From positions 1 through 64,000 of the forward strand of contig NZ_LJHU01000058.1 in assembly GCF_001295975.1 (NCBI RefSeq): a DNA stretch of 64,000 bases. The letters are read 5' to 3'. A model generated the notes under the pieces. That model did no database searches. It worked only from the letters and a program-made list of their open reading frames with translations, and was not told the origin of the DNA. Shown one piece after another: positions 19,001 to 26,712 of the stretch. Each line of letters begins with the position of its first letter. Positions within the stretch are counted from its first letter, which is position 1. This DNA is from Brevundimonas sp. AAP58 (GTDB taxonomy: Bacteria > Pseudomonadota > Alphaproteobacteria > Caulobacterales > Caulobacteraceae). The translations under genes and the position numbers were made by a program.

Positions 19001-19292
19001 CGACCAGGATCGCGGTAGCGCCATCGGCAGCGTTGGCCAGGGTGATGTTGGACCCCGAATCGAGGTCGACGGAGTTGTTGCTGTTTACAGTGACGGCGAC
19101 GCCGGCGTTTATCGAGATGGATCCACCGGTGGCGAAGCGGATGTCGTCGGGGCCCGTGCCTGTCGCATTCGAGGTTTGTATCGGCGTGCTGCGGGCGTTC
19201 GAAATCACGAATTCGGCTTGGGCGCCAGAAGCCGCCATCAGAGGGGCAAGCGCCACCGCGGTCGCGAGCAGTCTACGCATTCGAGAAATCAC
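16098..19292 (-). CDS. Large type Va autotransporter with acidic calcium-loop-like inserts
   Basis: 1064 residues. A signal peptide (about 1-27, ending ASGAQA) precedes a repetitive Gly/Asn/Val-rich passenger of beta-helix type with recurring NNGNI/NSGSI turns. A C-terminal autotransporter barrel (about 790-1064) starts after QTSAWLQEINFYADKDKTDTYG and ends in the outer-membrane signature ASFRF. Three Asp-rich inserts (DDDNDGDLDG, DEDNDGIADANE, DTDGDGVTDDNE) look like thrombospondin type 3/EF-hand-like calcium loops. The start could be ATG 19292 or ATG 19280. The role (adhesin or surface layer) is inferred. It is divergent from the SPFH gene. Confidence 0.9.
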   Translation of the reverse strand: MISRMRRLLATAVALAPLMAASGAQAEFVISNARSTPIQTSNATGTGPDDIRFATGGSISINAGVAVTVNSNNSVDLDSGSNITLANAADGATAILVDAGATSGNITIAGAISVTDNIDNYPDDDNDGDLDGPFANGTDRYGLRLVGGTPLTGNILVENVANILVEGNNSRGISVERDLVGNVSLFGTMRVVGQNAIGYNQTGTVTGDVRLGGPMNVVGQGAVGVNVSGDVSGRLTLQGDMSATGYRYSTRPPESIIEDLEPDDLLQGGSVVVVASNVAGGVVLDVRPADNDTTSTDEDNDGIADANEADSIINSYGSAAGLTVGSTSRSITLGVAGTGDLAYGLVNRGTINGLGVYDGISANAVQLGVAGGQSVMISGGVRNDGAIAALAREASATAIAIGQGVTAERLENNGNITAGVASDVSASATAISIAAGANVSSLTNNASILASTGGGGVADAWAIRDLSGSLTNIVNSGSIQANAVADEAGTTITASTVAIDVSANTTGVTFRQFGVTSTPSEDDPDTDGDGVTDDNEPFTAGDIRFGSGDDLMSVENGEVRGAVAFGAGADRLSITGGGLVRGAITDSDGQLTIDIANGTLDARQLGVTATTALNVGADGNLVVTLDPATGTNAGFRVNGTATLASGAGLGVRFNSLIDSPRRFTIIDADVLNAGTIDQVAVQDNSPYLFVVSAGTDVAAGDVFVDARRRTAAEANLIAVESQAFDAFYGALSGDSALRDLFIAQTTREGFIDLYEQVLPDHSGGPLLSLASGVDAVTRALTGRNATVEPGQTSAWLQEINFYADKDKTDTYGFRSEGFGVAGGIERGSSVGAFGVTVAFTSSDIEDPEAEAQELLSASLIELGLSWRAQGQAWSTWARAAGGYATFDSTRQLVTEDINLINQSSWNGFTVALAGGASYERTFGRFNIRPEAYVEYFSLSEDGHVEEGSNDGFNLEIEDRDGHLFTGVAAVNIGYGFGQDGWIRPEVRVGWRQNFSVDPGETIARFASGGSSFTLSPDSIEGGGPILGFNLSVGNDLGRLSVTADAEMIEDYVRYVLLLRASFRF

Positions 19293-19440
19293 CCCAGATG
19301 GATACGCGCAAGCGGGCGCCGGCGCCTTCTAACAGGGGCTGCGCGGCCTGTCCCAAGTTTCGCGAATTTGAGGCGAATGCAAGGCCGAAAGCGTGACTTA
19401 GGCCCAACGATGTTCACTCAGACCTTGTCAAACTAGACAT

Positions 19441-19458
19441 CAAAGTGATATCACTTTG
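19441..19458. promoter_or_regulatory. Perfect 18-bp palindrome upstream of the SPFH-RHH operon (candidate operator)
   Basis: CAAAGTGATATCACTTTG is an exact palindrome ending 20 bases before the SPFH start codon. A TTGTCA hexamer at 19425-19430, followed 17 bases later by ATATCA inside the palindrome, could be a promoter, so binding would block it. The downstream operon encodes a ribbon-helix-helix protein that is the natural candidate to bind it; that link is inference. Confidence 0.65.
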
Positions 19459-19478
19459 TAACCGTCTGGGAGGCTGAC

Positions 19479-20375
19479 ATGAACGACCGCAGAACCGTAT
19501 CCACCGAGCGTCCGGCAACGACTGCCAACGGCATCCTCATGCTGCTGGCTGGGCTGGGCCTGACCCTGCTGGGGCCGGTCTGGATCATCCAGAACCCGGA
19601 TTCGGCGTTGAACATCGTCGGCGGAGCCTCGACCATTACGGTCGGGCTGTTCCTGATGTGCGGGCTCTATTCGCTCCAGCCCAACGAGGGCGCCGCGATC
19701 CTGCTGTTTGGCGAGTATCGGGGCACGGACCGCGCGACCGGTCTGCGTTGGGTCCTGCCCTGGTACACACGAAAGAAGATCTCGCTTCGCGCGCGGAATG
19801 TCACTTCGGACACGCTCAAGGTGAATGACCGACGGGGCAGCCCGGTGGAGATTGCGGCTAACGTCGTCTGGCGCGTCGAGGATTCGGCCCAGGCCCTCTT
19901 CGACGTCGACGATTATCAGGCCTTTGTGAACATCCAGATCGAGACGGGGCTGAGGGACATCGCCTCCCACTACGCCTACGACCACGGCGAGCAGGAGGAG
20001 GGAGTCGAGGCTGAGCTGACGCTGCGCGCCGATGCGGAAGAGGTGGCTGAGAAGCTGCAGATCGAGCTGGCCAACCGGGTCCGGGTGGCCGGCGTCGCCA
20101 TCGACGAGGCGCGGCTGGCGCACCTGGCCTATGCGCCCGAGATCGCCGGGGCCATGCTGCGGCGTCAGCAGGCCGAGGCCATCCTGTCCGCGCGCCGCCT
20201 GATCGTGCGCGGCGCGGTGGGCATGGTCGAGAGCGCTCTGACCGATCTGTCCGATCGTCGCGTGGTCGAGCTGGATGAGGAGCGCAAGGCGGCGATGGTG
20301 TCCAACCTGCTCGTCGTCCTGTGCGCCGACCGGGAGGCCCAGCCGGTCGTCAACACCGGCACGCTCTACAGCTGA
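19479..20375 (+). CDS. SPFH/Band 7 (stomatin/slipin-like) membrane protein
   Basis: 298 residues. Two adjacent hydrophobic helices (about 17-38 and 46-64) are followed by an SPFH domain (about 65-260: [50 protein letters not shown], then the helical [12 protein letters not shown]...[34 protein letters not shown]). SPFH proteins form large membrane scaffolds or microdomains. The ATG has a GGGAGG site. Three bases after the stop begins a ribbon-helix-helix gene, and a perfect palindrome lies upstream, so it looks like a self-contained regulated unit. The physiological role is unknown. Confidence 0.88.
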   Translation: MNDRRTVSTERPATTANGILMLLAGLGLTLLGPVWIIQNPDSALNIVGGASTITVGLFLMCGLYSLQPNEGAAILLFGEYRGTDRATGLRWVLPWYTRKKISLRARNVTSDTLKVNDRRGSPVEIAANVVWRVEDSAQALFDVDDYQAFVNIQIETGLRDIASHYAYDHGEQEEGVEAELTLRADAEEVAEKLQIELANRVRVAGVAIDEARLAHLAYAPEIAGAMLRRQQAEAILSARRLIVRGAVGMVESALTDLSDRRVVELDEERKAAMVSNLLVVLCADREAQPVVNTGTLYS

Positions 20376-20378
20376 TCC

Positions 20379-20564
20379 GTGGCGGGCCGGGCGACCAAAC
20401 CCTTCCTGATGCGGGCCTCGCCCGGCGTGATGGCGGCCGTCGAACGCCTGGCGGCCGCCGAACTGCGCTCCGTCAACGCTCAGCTGGAGGTGCTGGTGCG
20501 GGAGGCCTTGGCGCGGCGCGGCATCGATCCGACCGCCAGAGAGGACGACGACGATACCGCTTGA
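20379..20564 (+). CDS. Small ribbon-helix-helix (Arc-type) DNA-binding protein
   Basis: 61 residues from a GTG start, three bases after the SPFH stop. The sequence fits a ribbon-helix-helix fold: a basic beta strand (KPFLMRASPGVMAAVERLA), the turn-helix RSVNAQLEVLVREALARRG typical of Arc-like proteins, then an acidic tail (EDDDDTA). It is likely a dimeric autorepressor of the SPFH operon acting on the upstream palindrome (inference). Although Arc-type proteins often serve as antitoxins, there is no toxin-like neighbour; the partner is SPFH. Confidence 0.75.
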   Translation: MAGRATKPFLMRASPGVMAAVERLAAAELRSVNAQLEVLVREALARRGIDPTAREDDDDTA

Positions 20565-20676
20565 GCTTGGAGGTTGGCGGGCGTAGGGGCGCGACATGGT
20601 CCGACGCACATCGTCCGCACGCATCCAAAAACGACGGACGCGCGTTTCGCGCCGGTCGCTTAAGGATTACGACCCC

Positions 20677-21927
20677 ATGACCATGGCCGATCTCGACGTC
20701 CAGGAAGGCGAGCTGCGGCTTATCCCCGGCTGGGACGAGGAGGTCGCTGATACGCTCCGGGCGCTGAAGGCTTCGACGGCCGATCCCCGGCCCCGGATGG
20801 TCGACACCACCATGCTGTATGCGCCCCGTTCCGGCGGGGTGAAGCGGTATCTGCTGTCCAAGAAGGCGTGGCTGGAGGCGAACCGGCCCGGCGTCGCCCA
20901 CTCCCTGATCGTGCCGGGCGCGCACCATGAGGCCGGCGCGGATGGCATCATCAAGCTGCACGCCACCAAGCTGCCGTTCGGCGACGGCTATCGCTGGCCC
21001 ACGTCGGTGCGGCGCTGGGGCGCGTGGGTCGCCTCGATGAAACCCAGCCTGATCGAGGCGGGCGATCCTTATACGCCGGGGCAGGGCGCTTTGGAGGCCG
21101 GGCAGCGGGCCGGTTGCCCCGTCGTCGGCTTCTGCCATTCGGACCCGGCCGGGCTGGCGGCGCTACATTTCGGCGAATGGGCCAAGAAGCCGGTCGAGAA
21201 GCGCTGGGCCAAGCTGTTCGGTCAGTTCGACCGCGTGATCTCGCCCAGCCGTTTCATTGCGCGGCGGCTTGAGGAAGCGGGCATCCAGGACATCGTGGTC
21301 CGGCCGCTGGGGGTGGAGATCGACACCTTCCGGCCCGATCGCGGCGACCGGAACTGGCTCTTGAAGAAGCTGGGCCTGCCGGCGTCGGCGCGACTGCTGT
21401 GCTTCGCGGGACGCCCGGCGCGCGAGAAGAACATCGACACCCTGATCGAGGCCGTTCAGAAGCTCGGCGAGCCCTATCACCTTGTGCTGGTCGGGGCGGG
21501 CGCGGGCCTGCCGTACGAGGAGCGGGTCATCGCCCTGCCGTACGAACGCGATCCCAGGCAGGTGGCGCGGATCATCGCCAGCTGCGACGCCTTTGTGCAC
21601 GCCAACGACAAGGAGCCCTTCGGCCTGATCGTGCTGGAGGCGATGGCTTGCGGACGGCCCGTGGTGGGCGTCAACGCCGGTGGCGTCGCCGAGACGGTCA
21701 ACGAGAGCGTGGGCCAGTTGGCCCGGAGCGCCGATCCTGACGATTACGCCCAAGCCATCGAGGCGCTGTTCGCGCGGGACACCGAGGCGCTCGGCGCGGC
21801 GGCGCGGGTGCATACCGTAGAGCGGTTCTCCTGGAACCGGGTCTTCGAGGACCTGTGCATGACCTATGGCGAAGTCAGTGGTCAGGCGGCGTTCGTTCAG
21901 CCGGGCGAGCAGGCGACGGCGCATTGA
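20677..21927 (+). CDS. Family 4 glycosyltransferase
   Basis: 416 residues with a GT-B fold. The C-terminal half has the nucleotide-sugar site (LLCFAGRPAREKNIDTLIEAV) and the E-x7-E motif EPFGLIVLEAMACGRPVVG, as in GT4 mannosyl- and glucosyltransferases. The N-terminus has YAPRSGGVKRYLL, a loop typical of GT4 acceptor domains. ATG 20677 is chosen because TAAGGATT lies 10 bases upstream; an ATG at 20596 adds a very basic 27-residue leader. Substrate is unknown (lipid or polysaccharide). Its 3' end overlaps the convergent gene by 53 bp. Confidence 0.88.
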   Translation: MTMADLDVQEGELRLIPGWDEEVADTLRALKASTADPRPRMVDTTMLYAPRSGGVKRYLLSKKAWLEANRPGVAHSLIVPGAHHEAGADGIIKLHATKLPFGDGYRWPTSVRRWGAWVASMKPSLIEAGDPYTPGQGALEAGQRAGCPVVGFCHSDPAGLAALHFGEWAKKPVEKRWAKLFGQFDRVISPSRFIARRLEEAGIQDIVVRPLGVEIDTFRPDRGDRNWLLKKLGLPASARLLCFAGRPAREKNIDTLIEAVQKLGEPYHLVLVGAGAGLPYEERVIALPYERDPRQVARIIASCDAFVHANDKEPFGLIVLEAMACGRPVVGVNAGGVAETVNESVGQLARSADPDDYAQAIEALFARDTEALGAAARVHTVERFSWNRVFEDLCMTYGEVSGQAAFVQPGEQATAH

Positions 21928-23101
21928 GTTCGTCCTCGACCGGCGTCAGGCCGTAGGGCGCGACCAGCCTCCAGACGTGATCGGGGATCATCGACTTCAT
22001 CCGGCGCGGCTCTTCGCGGCGCAGGTGGATGACGGTCTCGGCGGCCTTCATCTCCAGACGGGTGCGGGCGAACTCCAGGCCGCGCGGGCCGGTGCGGGGC
22101 TGGAGCCAGCTGACAATGGGGCGGACCCAGTCAGGCATTCGCCGCAGAGGCAGACCGCCGGCGGCGCGTTCAACGTTGGCGATGAAGCCCTGGACCGCCG
22201 CGCGGCGTTTGCCGAGGCTGCGGGGCTCTGACAGCCGGACCTCGTCGCCGAGCAGGTCCAGCAGGGCCTGGCCGCGTTCATTGCGCACGATCAGCCACTG
22301 CTCGCCCTCGCCGCCCATGTAGCCGACGGTGATGTCCGACAGGGCGTTTGTGTAGTCGACGCAGGTCCGGCAGGTGAGAGGGAAGAAGTCCGGCGCGAGC
22401 TGGGAGATTGGCAGGGCGAGGAAGGGGATCTCCCGTTTGCGACCGTCGGCGAAACGCAGCTCGACATGATAGTCGGCGCGGAACTCCAGATAGGTGATGG
22501 TCTCCGGTGCGTCGGACAGCAGGCCAAGGAAGGTGTGGAAGTTCTCTGTCGTCGTGTTGTCCGAGCAGGGGGTACCGATGACAGTGATCGCCTCGAACCC
22601 GAGCTCGGCCTCTAGCGCGCGCAGGGCATAGATCTGGCACGGGATGCCGATGACCGCCAGGCGACGATGACCGGCGTCCCGCGCGGTCTCCAGCAGCGCC
22701 AGCAGGGGCGCATAGCCCATGCGCATGCCGCGCGCCTGCGCCATGTCACTGGCTTGCGTGATCAGGACCGGGACCGGCCGCCAGCGATCGTCGGGGTCGG
22801 CGGTCATTGTCAGGACGGCATCGACGGCGTCCGTCTCCAGCAAGCGCTCGCCAATCCGCGTGGTGATGCCGGTCCATTGGGCACCCTCGGCGGGTGGTGT
22901 CAGCGTCGCCCGGACCATCCGTCTAAAGGGACCGAAGAAGACTTCGTCGCCGACCTCGGCGCGGGGACGGCCATGGATGCGGGTTTCCAGCCCCGGATAG
23001 TCCGGCTTGATGAACTGGCATGCGCGGCCACAGAGACCGGGGTCCTCCATGCGCGATACGCCGCAGTCGGTACAGAGGTTGCGAGGAACGGGTGCGCGCA
23101 T
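21875..23101 (-). CDS. FrhB/HCAR-family Fe-S flavoprotein (coenzyme F420 hydrogenase/dehydrogenase beta-subunit family)
   Basis: 408 residues. The N-terminal cysteines C10, C13, C24 and C28 (CTDCG...LCGRACQF), GIPCQIYALRALEAEL, GTPCSDNTTTENFHTFL and TCRTCVDYTNALSDITVGYMG match the family that includes F420-reducing hydrogenase FrhB, chlorophyllide vinyl reductase BciB and 7-hydroxymethyl-chlorophyll a reductase. These use FAD plus [4Fe-4S] clusters. No bacteriochlorophyll or F420 genes are visible here, so the substrate is open; it may take electrons from ferredoxin. Its C-terminal coding region overlaps the convergent glycosyltransferase gene by 53 bp. Confidence 0.8.
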   Translation of the reverse strand: MRAPVPRNLCTDCGVSRMEDPGLCGRACQFIKPDYPGLETRIHGRPRAEVGDEVFFGPFRRMVRATLTPPAEGAQWTGITTRIGERLLETDAVDAVLTMTADPDDRWRPVPVLITQASDMAQARGMRMGYAPLLALLETARDAGHRRLAVIGIPCQIYALRALEAELGFEAITVIGTPCSDNTTTENFHTFLGLLSDAPETITYLEFRADYHVELRFADGRKREIPFLALPISQLAPDFFPLTCRTCVDYTNALSDITVGYMGGEGEQWLIVRNERGQALLDLLGDEVRLSEPRSLGKRRAAVQGFIANVERAAGGLPLRRMPDWVRPIVSWLQPRTGPRGLEFARTRLEMKAAETVIHLRREEPRRMKSMIPDHVWRLVAPYGLTPVEDELNAPSPARPAERTPPDH

Positions 23102-23167
23102 ACGGCAAGGCTGCTCACGCGTCGCGCGCTTCGTCCAGTCCAGAGTTGTTTATTCAGAGGGGCGGAT

Positions 23168-23198
23168 GCGCCACTTTCTGGCTCACAGAAAGTGGCGC
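23168..23198 (-). terminator. Perfect 13-bp hairpin that includes the tRNA-Asp 3' end
   Basis: GCGCCACTTTCTG, a 5-nt loop and CAGAAAGTGGCGC form a perfect inverted repeat. On the reverse strand the first arm begins with the tRNA's own terminal GCGCCA (tRNA end at 23193). It probably serves as the tRNA terminator, but no T run follows, and the arm would compete with the acceptor stem. Confidence 0.6.
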
Positions 23199-23269
23199 GA
23201 GTGACGGGGCTCGAACCCGCGACCTCCGGCGTGACAGGCCGGCACTCTAACCAACTGAGCTACACCCGC
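23193..23269 (-). tRNA. tRNA-Asp (anticodon GTC)
   Basis: A 77-nt cloverleaf on the reverse strand. The acceptor stem GCGGGTG pairs with CACTCGC and the 3' CCA is encoded. The D-arm contains AGCTCAGTTGGTTAGAG, the anticodon stem CCGGC/GCCGG encloses the loop CTGTCAC with anticodon GTC (plus-strand 23233-23235), and the T-arm is CGCGGGTTCGAGCCCCG. It lies between the AbgT transporter gene and the FrhB-family gene, both on the same strand. Confidence 0.97.
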
Positions 23270-23352
23270 GTTTCCCGCGGCGACGGTGTCCGGCGCGGCG
23301 AGGGGCGTCGTTTAGGCGGCGCCCCCCGCGAGTGTCAAGCGCCTTGGCGGGA

Positions 23353-24912
23353 CTAATTCGCAGACACCGCCTGAACCGCCTCACGCGCCTCGTTCAGGTC
23401 GTAGGTGACGACCTCGCCGCCGCCCAAGGGAATGTTCAGGAACACCCACGCCCCGGTCATGATGGCCCCGGCGATGAAGAAGAAGAACGAATAGGGCAGC
23501 ATGGTCGCCATCAGGTTGCCGATGCCGAAGCCGGGCGTCCATCGCTGGCAGAAGGCCAGGATCAGCGGGAAGTAGACCATCAGGGGCGTGATGATGTTGG
23601 TCACCGAATCGCCCATTCGATAGGCCGCCGTCGCCATCTCCGGGCTGATGCCCAGAAGCATGAGCATCGGCACCAGGACGGGCGCCATCGCGGCCCATTT
23701 GGCGGAAGCCGAGCCGATGAAGATGTTCACCGTGGCAGCCAGGAACACGATGGCAATCAATAGTTGCCAGGCAGGCAGCCCGCTGGCCTGGAGCTGTTCC
23801 GCGCCGAGGATGGCCAGGATGACGCCAAGGTTCGACCAGTTGAACATGGCCACGAAGTGCGCGGCGACGAAGGCCAGCACGATGTAGGGGGCCATGACCG
23901 CCATGGAGTCGACGAACATCTTCACCAGCTGCCGGTGATCCGTAAGGGTCTTGGCCGCCACGCCGTAGGCCACACCGGTGGCCAGGAACAGGATGAAAAA
24001 GCCAGCGACGAGGGACTGGTAGAAGGGCGTCATCCGTTCGGTCGGTGCCGCTTCCATATCGATCAGCGGCGGGTTGGGTCCAACGCTCATGGCGACCCAT
24101 GCCCCGATGACCAGCAGCGCGGCGATGGCGGCCCAGAACAGGCCGCGCTTCTCGTCGCGCGACAGTTCAGACTCCGAGAGCTGGATCGGTGCGTCCGCAG
24201 ACGGTTGCCAGGGGCCCAGGCGCGGCTCCACGATCTTGTCGGTCACGAACCAGGCCAAAGGGACGAAGACCACGGTCATGGCGATGATGAAGAACCAGTT
24301 GCCCGCGATATTGGCAGTCCAGTCCGGCTGAATCAGCCGCGCGGCGGGTTCGGTTATGCCGAGGAGCAGGGCGTCCAGATGGCCGGGAAACAGGTTGGCC
24401 GAGAAGCCCCCGGACACGGCCGCGAAGCCCGCCGCGATACCCGCGATCGGATGGCGGCCAGCGGCGGCGAAGATCAGGCCAGCGAGGGGAACCAGAACGA
24501 CGTAGCCAGCGTCCGAGGCATGGTTCGACACAATGCCGACCAGCACCACGATCGGGGTCAGCAGGGCCTTGGGGGCTTTCCGAATCCCCGCGCGCATGCT
24601 GGCGGAGAACATGCCGGTGCGCTCGGCGACGCCCGCCCCGAGCATGACGACAAGAACGTAGCCAAGCGGCGCGAAGCCGGTGAGCGTTCGCGGCATGTCG
24701 ACAAAGAGGCGCCGCAGATTTTCAGACGACATGAGGCTTTGCGCGGCGACGAGCTGGCCGTCGACCGGGTTCACCGCGGACAACCCGTAAGAGGCCGCAG
24801 CGACGCTCCCGATGACGAGGAAGCCAATGAACCAGATAAAGATGAAGACTGGATCGGGCAGGCGATTGCCAGCCTTTTCCACGAACGTCAGTACACCGCC
24901 GCCGATGTTCAC
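23353..24912 (-). CDS. AbgT-family transporter (p-aminobenzoyl-glutamate transporter type)
   Basis: 519 residues with 12-13 hydrophobic helices. The N-terminus FVEKAGNRLPDPVFIFIWF is the AbgT signature, followed by GYVLVVMLGAGVAERTG, SNHASDAGYVVLVPLAG and a C-terminal SAKWAAMAPVLVPM / MGDSVTNIITPLMVYFPL. AbgT proteins import p-aminobenzoyl-glutamate or export sulfonamides. I chose GTG 24912, which has GGGAG six bases upstream and begins where the family begins; the longer frame to 25017 adds unrelated sequence. It is divergent from nuoA with about 185 bp between them. Confidence 0.9.
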   Translation of the reverse strand: MNIGGGVLTFVEKAGNRLPDPVFIFIWFIGFLVIGSVAAASYGLSAVNPVDGQLVAAQSLMSSENLRRLFVDMPRTLTGFAPLGYVLVVMLGAGVAERTGMFSASMRAGIRKAPKALLTPIVVLVGIVSNHASDAGYVVLVPLAGLIFAAAGRHPIAGIAAGFAAVSGGFSANLFPGHLDALLLGITEPAARLIQPDWTANIAGNWFFIIAMTVVFVPLAWFVTDKIVEPRLGPWQPSADAPIQLSESELSRDEKRGLFWAAIAALLVIGAWVAMSVGPNPPLIDMEAAPTERMTPFYQSLVAGFFILFLATGVAYGVAAKTLTDHRQLVKMFVDSMAVMAPYIVLAFVAAHFVAMFNWSNLGVILAILGAEQLQASGLPAWQLLIAIVFLAATVNIFIGSASAKWAAMAPVLVPMLMLLGISPEMATAAYRMGDSVTNIITPLMVYFPLILAFCQRWTPGFGIGNLMATMLPYSFFFFIAGAIMTGAWVFLNIPLGGGEVVTYDLNEAREAVQAVSAN

Positions 24913-25097
24913 GCGCTGCTCCCAAGCTGTTGTGCTCTGACTTGGACGGCAAACGGGAAGCTTGGCAAGTGACCTGATGAAAATGCGACTGGTTCGCAGA
25001 AAAACCTTCCCCTGCATGGGTTTGAACCGGCGAAAGGTTGGGTCTAGAAGACGCCGAATCCGCCGCCCCCTCCCAGTCGCGGCGTGGACCCGGACGC

Positions 25098-25475
25098 ATG
25101 AACGACTTCCTTTTGCAGTACCTGCCGATCGTGATCTTCATCGGGATCGCGACGGTGCTCGGCCTTGGCTTCATGATCGCGGCCTGGGTGCTGGCGCCGT
25201 CGAACCCGGACAGCGAGAAGCTTTCGGCCTATGAGTGCGGTTTCAACGCCTTCGACGACGCGCGGATGAAGTTCGACGTGCGGTTCTATCTGGTGTCGAT
25301 CCTGTTCATCATCTTCGACCTGGAAGTGGCCTTCCTGTTCCCGTGGGCGGTGTCGATGTTCGATCTGGCGCGGCCCGACATGATCTTCGCCTTCTGGTCG
25401 ATGATGGTCTTCCTGGGCGTCCTGACGGTCGGCTTCATCTACGAATGGAAGAAGGGCGCGCTGGAATGGCAGTGA
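25098..25475 (+). CDS. nuoA: NADH-quinone oxidoreductase subunit A
   Basis: A membrane subunit of complex I near the quinone site, 125 residues and three helices (about 8-30, 65-85 and 95-115). The conserved acidic loop [20 protein letters not shown] is intact. ATG 25098 ([10 protein letters not shown]) is preferred over an upstream in-frame TTG. It is the first gene of the nuoA-N operon and its end overlaps nuoB by 10 bp. Confidence 0.97.
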   Translation: MNDFLLQYLPIVIFIGIATVLGLGFMIAAWVLAPSNPDSEKLSAYECGFNAFDDARMKFDVRFYLVSILFIIFDLEVAFLFPWAVSMFDLARPDMIFAFWSMMVFLGVLTVGFIYEWKKGALEWQ

Positions 25476-26062
25476 TCTCTCCGCCGCTGTCCGGCCCGGC
25501 CTCGCCGCTGCCCACGGCCTATGGCCAGGGCGCGCGTTCGACCGTTGAGGGCTACGACCCCAAGATCCACGACAAGTTCTTCGAGGCGGTCAACACCGAG
25601 GTCGCCGAGCACGGCTTCCTGACCGCGTCGCTGGACGACGTCATCAACTGGGCCCGCACCGGCTCGCTGATGTGGATGACGTTCGGTCTGGCCTGCTGCG
25701 CCGTGGAGATGATCCAGGCGTCCATGCCGCGTTATGACCTGGAGCGGTTCGGCATGGCCCCGCGCGCCAGCCCGCGTCAGTCCGACCTGATGATCGTCGC
25801 CGGCACCCTGACCAACAAGATGGCTCCGGCGCTGCGCAAGGTCTACGACCAGATGCCGGACCCGCGCTACGTCCTGTCGATGGGCAGCTGCGCCAACGGC
25901 GGCGGCTACTACCACTACAGCTACAGTGTCGTGCGTGGATGCGACCGGATCGTGCCGGTCGACGCCTATGTGCCCGGCTGTCCGCCGACGGCGGAGGCGC
26001 TGGTCTATGGCCTTCTGCAGCTGCAGAAGAAGATCCGCCGGACCGGGACGATCGAGCGATGA
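25466..26062 (+). CDS. nuoB: NADH-quinone oxidoreductase subunit B
   Basis: The peripheral-arm subunit that binds [4Fe-4S] cluster N2, the last cluster before quinone. 198 residues, with tandem cysteines in [10 protein letters not shown], then [10 protein letters not shown] and [11 protein letters not shown] supplying the other ligands. ATG 25466 overlaps the nuoA end; nuoC follows by an ATGA overlap. The ~35-residue N-terminal extension is typical of alphaproteobacteria and mitochondria. Confidence 0.97.
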   Translation: MAVISPPLSGPASPLPTAYGQGARSTVEGYDPKIHDKFFEAVNTEVAEHGFLTASLDDVINWARTGSLMWMTFGLACCAVEMIQASMPRYDLERFGMAPRASPRQSDLMIVAGTLTNKMAPALRKVYDQMPDPRYVLSMGSCANGGGYYHYSYSVVRGCDRIVPVDAYVPGCPPTAEALVYGLLQLQKKIRRTGTIER

Positions 26063-26712
26063 GCGGCCTGGCTGTGCTTGAGGCCCAGGCGGCCGCGCTC
26101 ACGCCGCTGGGGCAGGAGATGGTGTCCGAGCTGCAGGTCGATGCGGCCGTGGCCTACGGCGAGCTGACGCTGACGTGTCATCGCGACCGCATCGTCGAGG
26201 TGCTGACCGATCTGCGGGATCGCTTCGGTTTTCAGCAGCTGCTGGATGTCTGCGGCGCGGATTATCCGGACCGGGTCGAGCGGTTCGACGTCGTCTATCA
26301 CCTGCTCAGCCTGACGCGGAACATCCGGGTGCGGGTCAAGGTGACCACGGACGAAGCCGCGCCGGTGCCGAGCGTGATCGCCGTCTATCCGTCGGCCGGC
26401 TGGTTCGAGCGCGAGGCGTTCGACATGTACGGCATCCTGTTCTCGGACCATCCGGACCTGCGCCGCCTGCTGACCGACTATGGCTTCAGCGGGCATCCGC
26501 TGAGGAAGGACTTCCCCATGACGGGCTATGTCGAGGTCCGTTACGACGAAGAGCAGAAGCGGGTGGTCTATGAGCCCGTCAAGCTGACGCAGGAGTTCCG
26601 CCAGTTCGACTTCCTGTCGCCGTGGGAAGGGGCGGAGTATCCGACCCAACCGCTGCCGGGCGACGAGAAGGCCATTGGTTCGGCGGGCACGCCTTCGGGA
26701 GGGAAAGCCTGA
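26059..26712 (+). CDS. nuoC: NADH-quinone oxidoreductase subunit C
   Basis: The 30-kDa peripheral-arm subunit, which has no cofactor. 217 residues with the signature [27 protein letters not shown] split by the alphaproteobacterial pattern, and [12 protein letters not shown]. It is coupled to nuoB (ATGA) and nuoD (TGATG). Confidence 0.96.
   Translation: MSGLAVLEAQAAALTPLGQEMVSELQVDAAVAYGELTLTCHRDRIVEVLTDLRDRFGFQQLLDVCGADYPDRVERFDVVYHLLSLTRNIRVRVKVTTDEAAPVPSVIAVYPSAGWFEREAFDMYGILFSDHPDLRRLLTDYGFSGHPLRKDFPMTGYVEVRYDEEQKRVVYEPVKLTQEFRQFDFLSPWEGAEYPTQPLPGDEKAIGSAGTPSGGKA

Noticed and set aside
20379-20564. The ribbon-helix-helix protein as an antitoxin of a toxin-antitoxin pair.
   Set aside because: The adjacent partner is an SPFH membrane protein with no toxin-like features.
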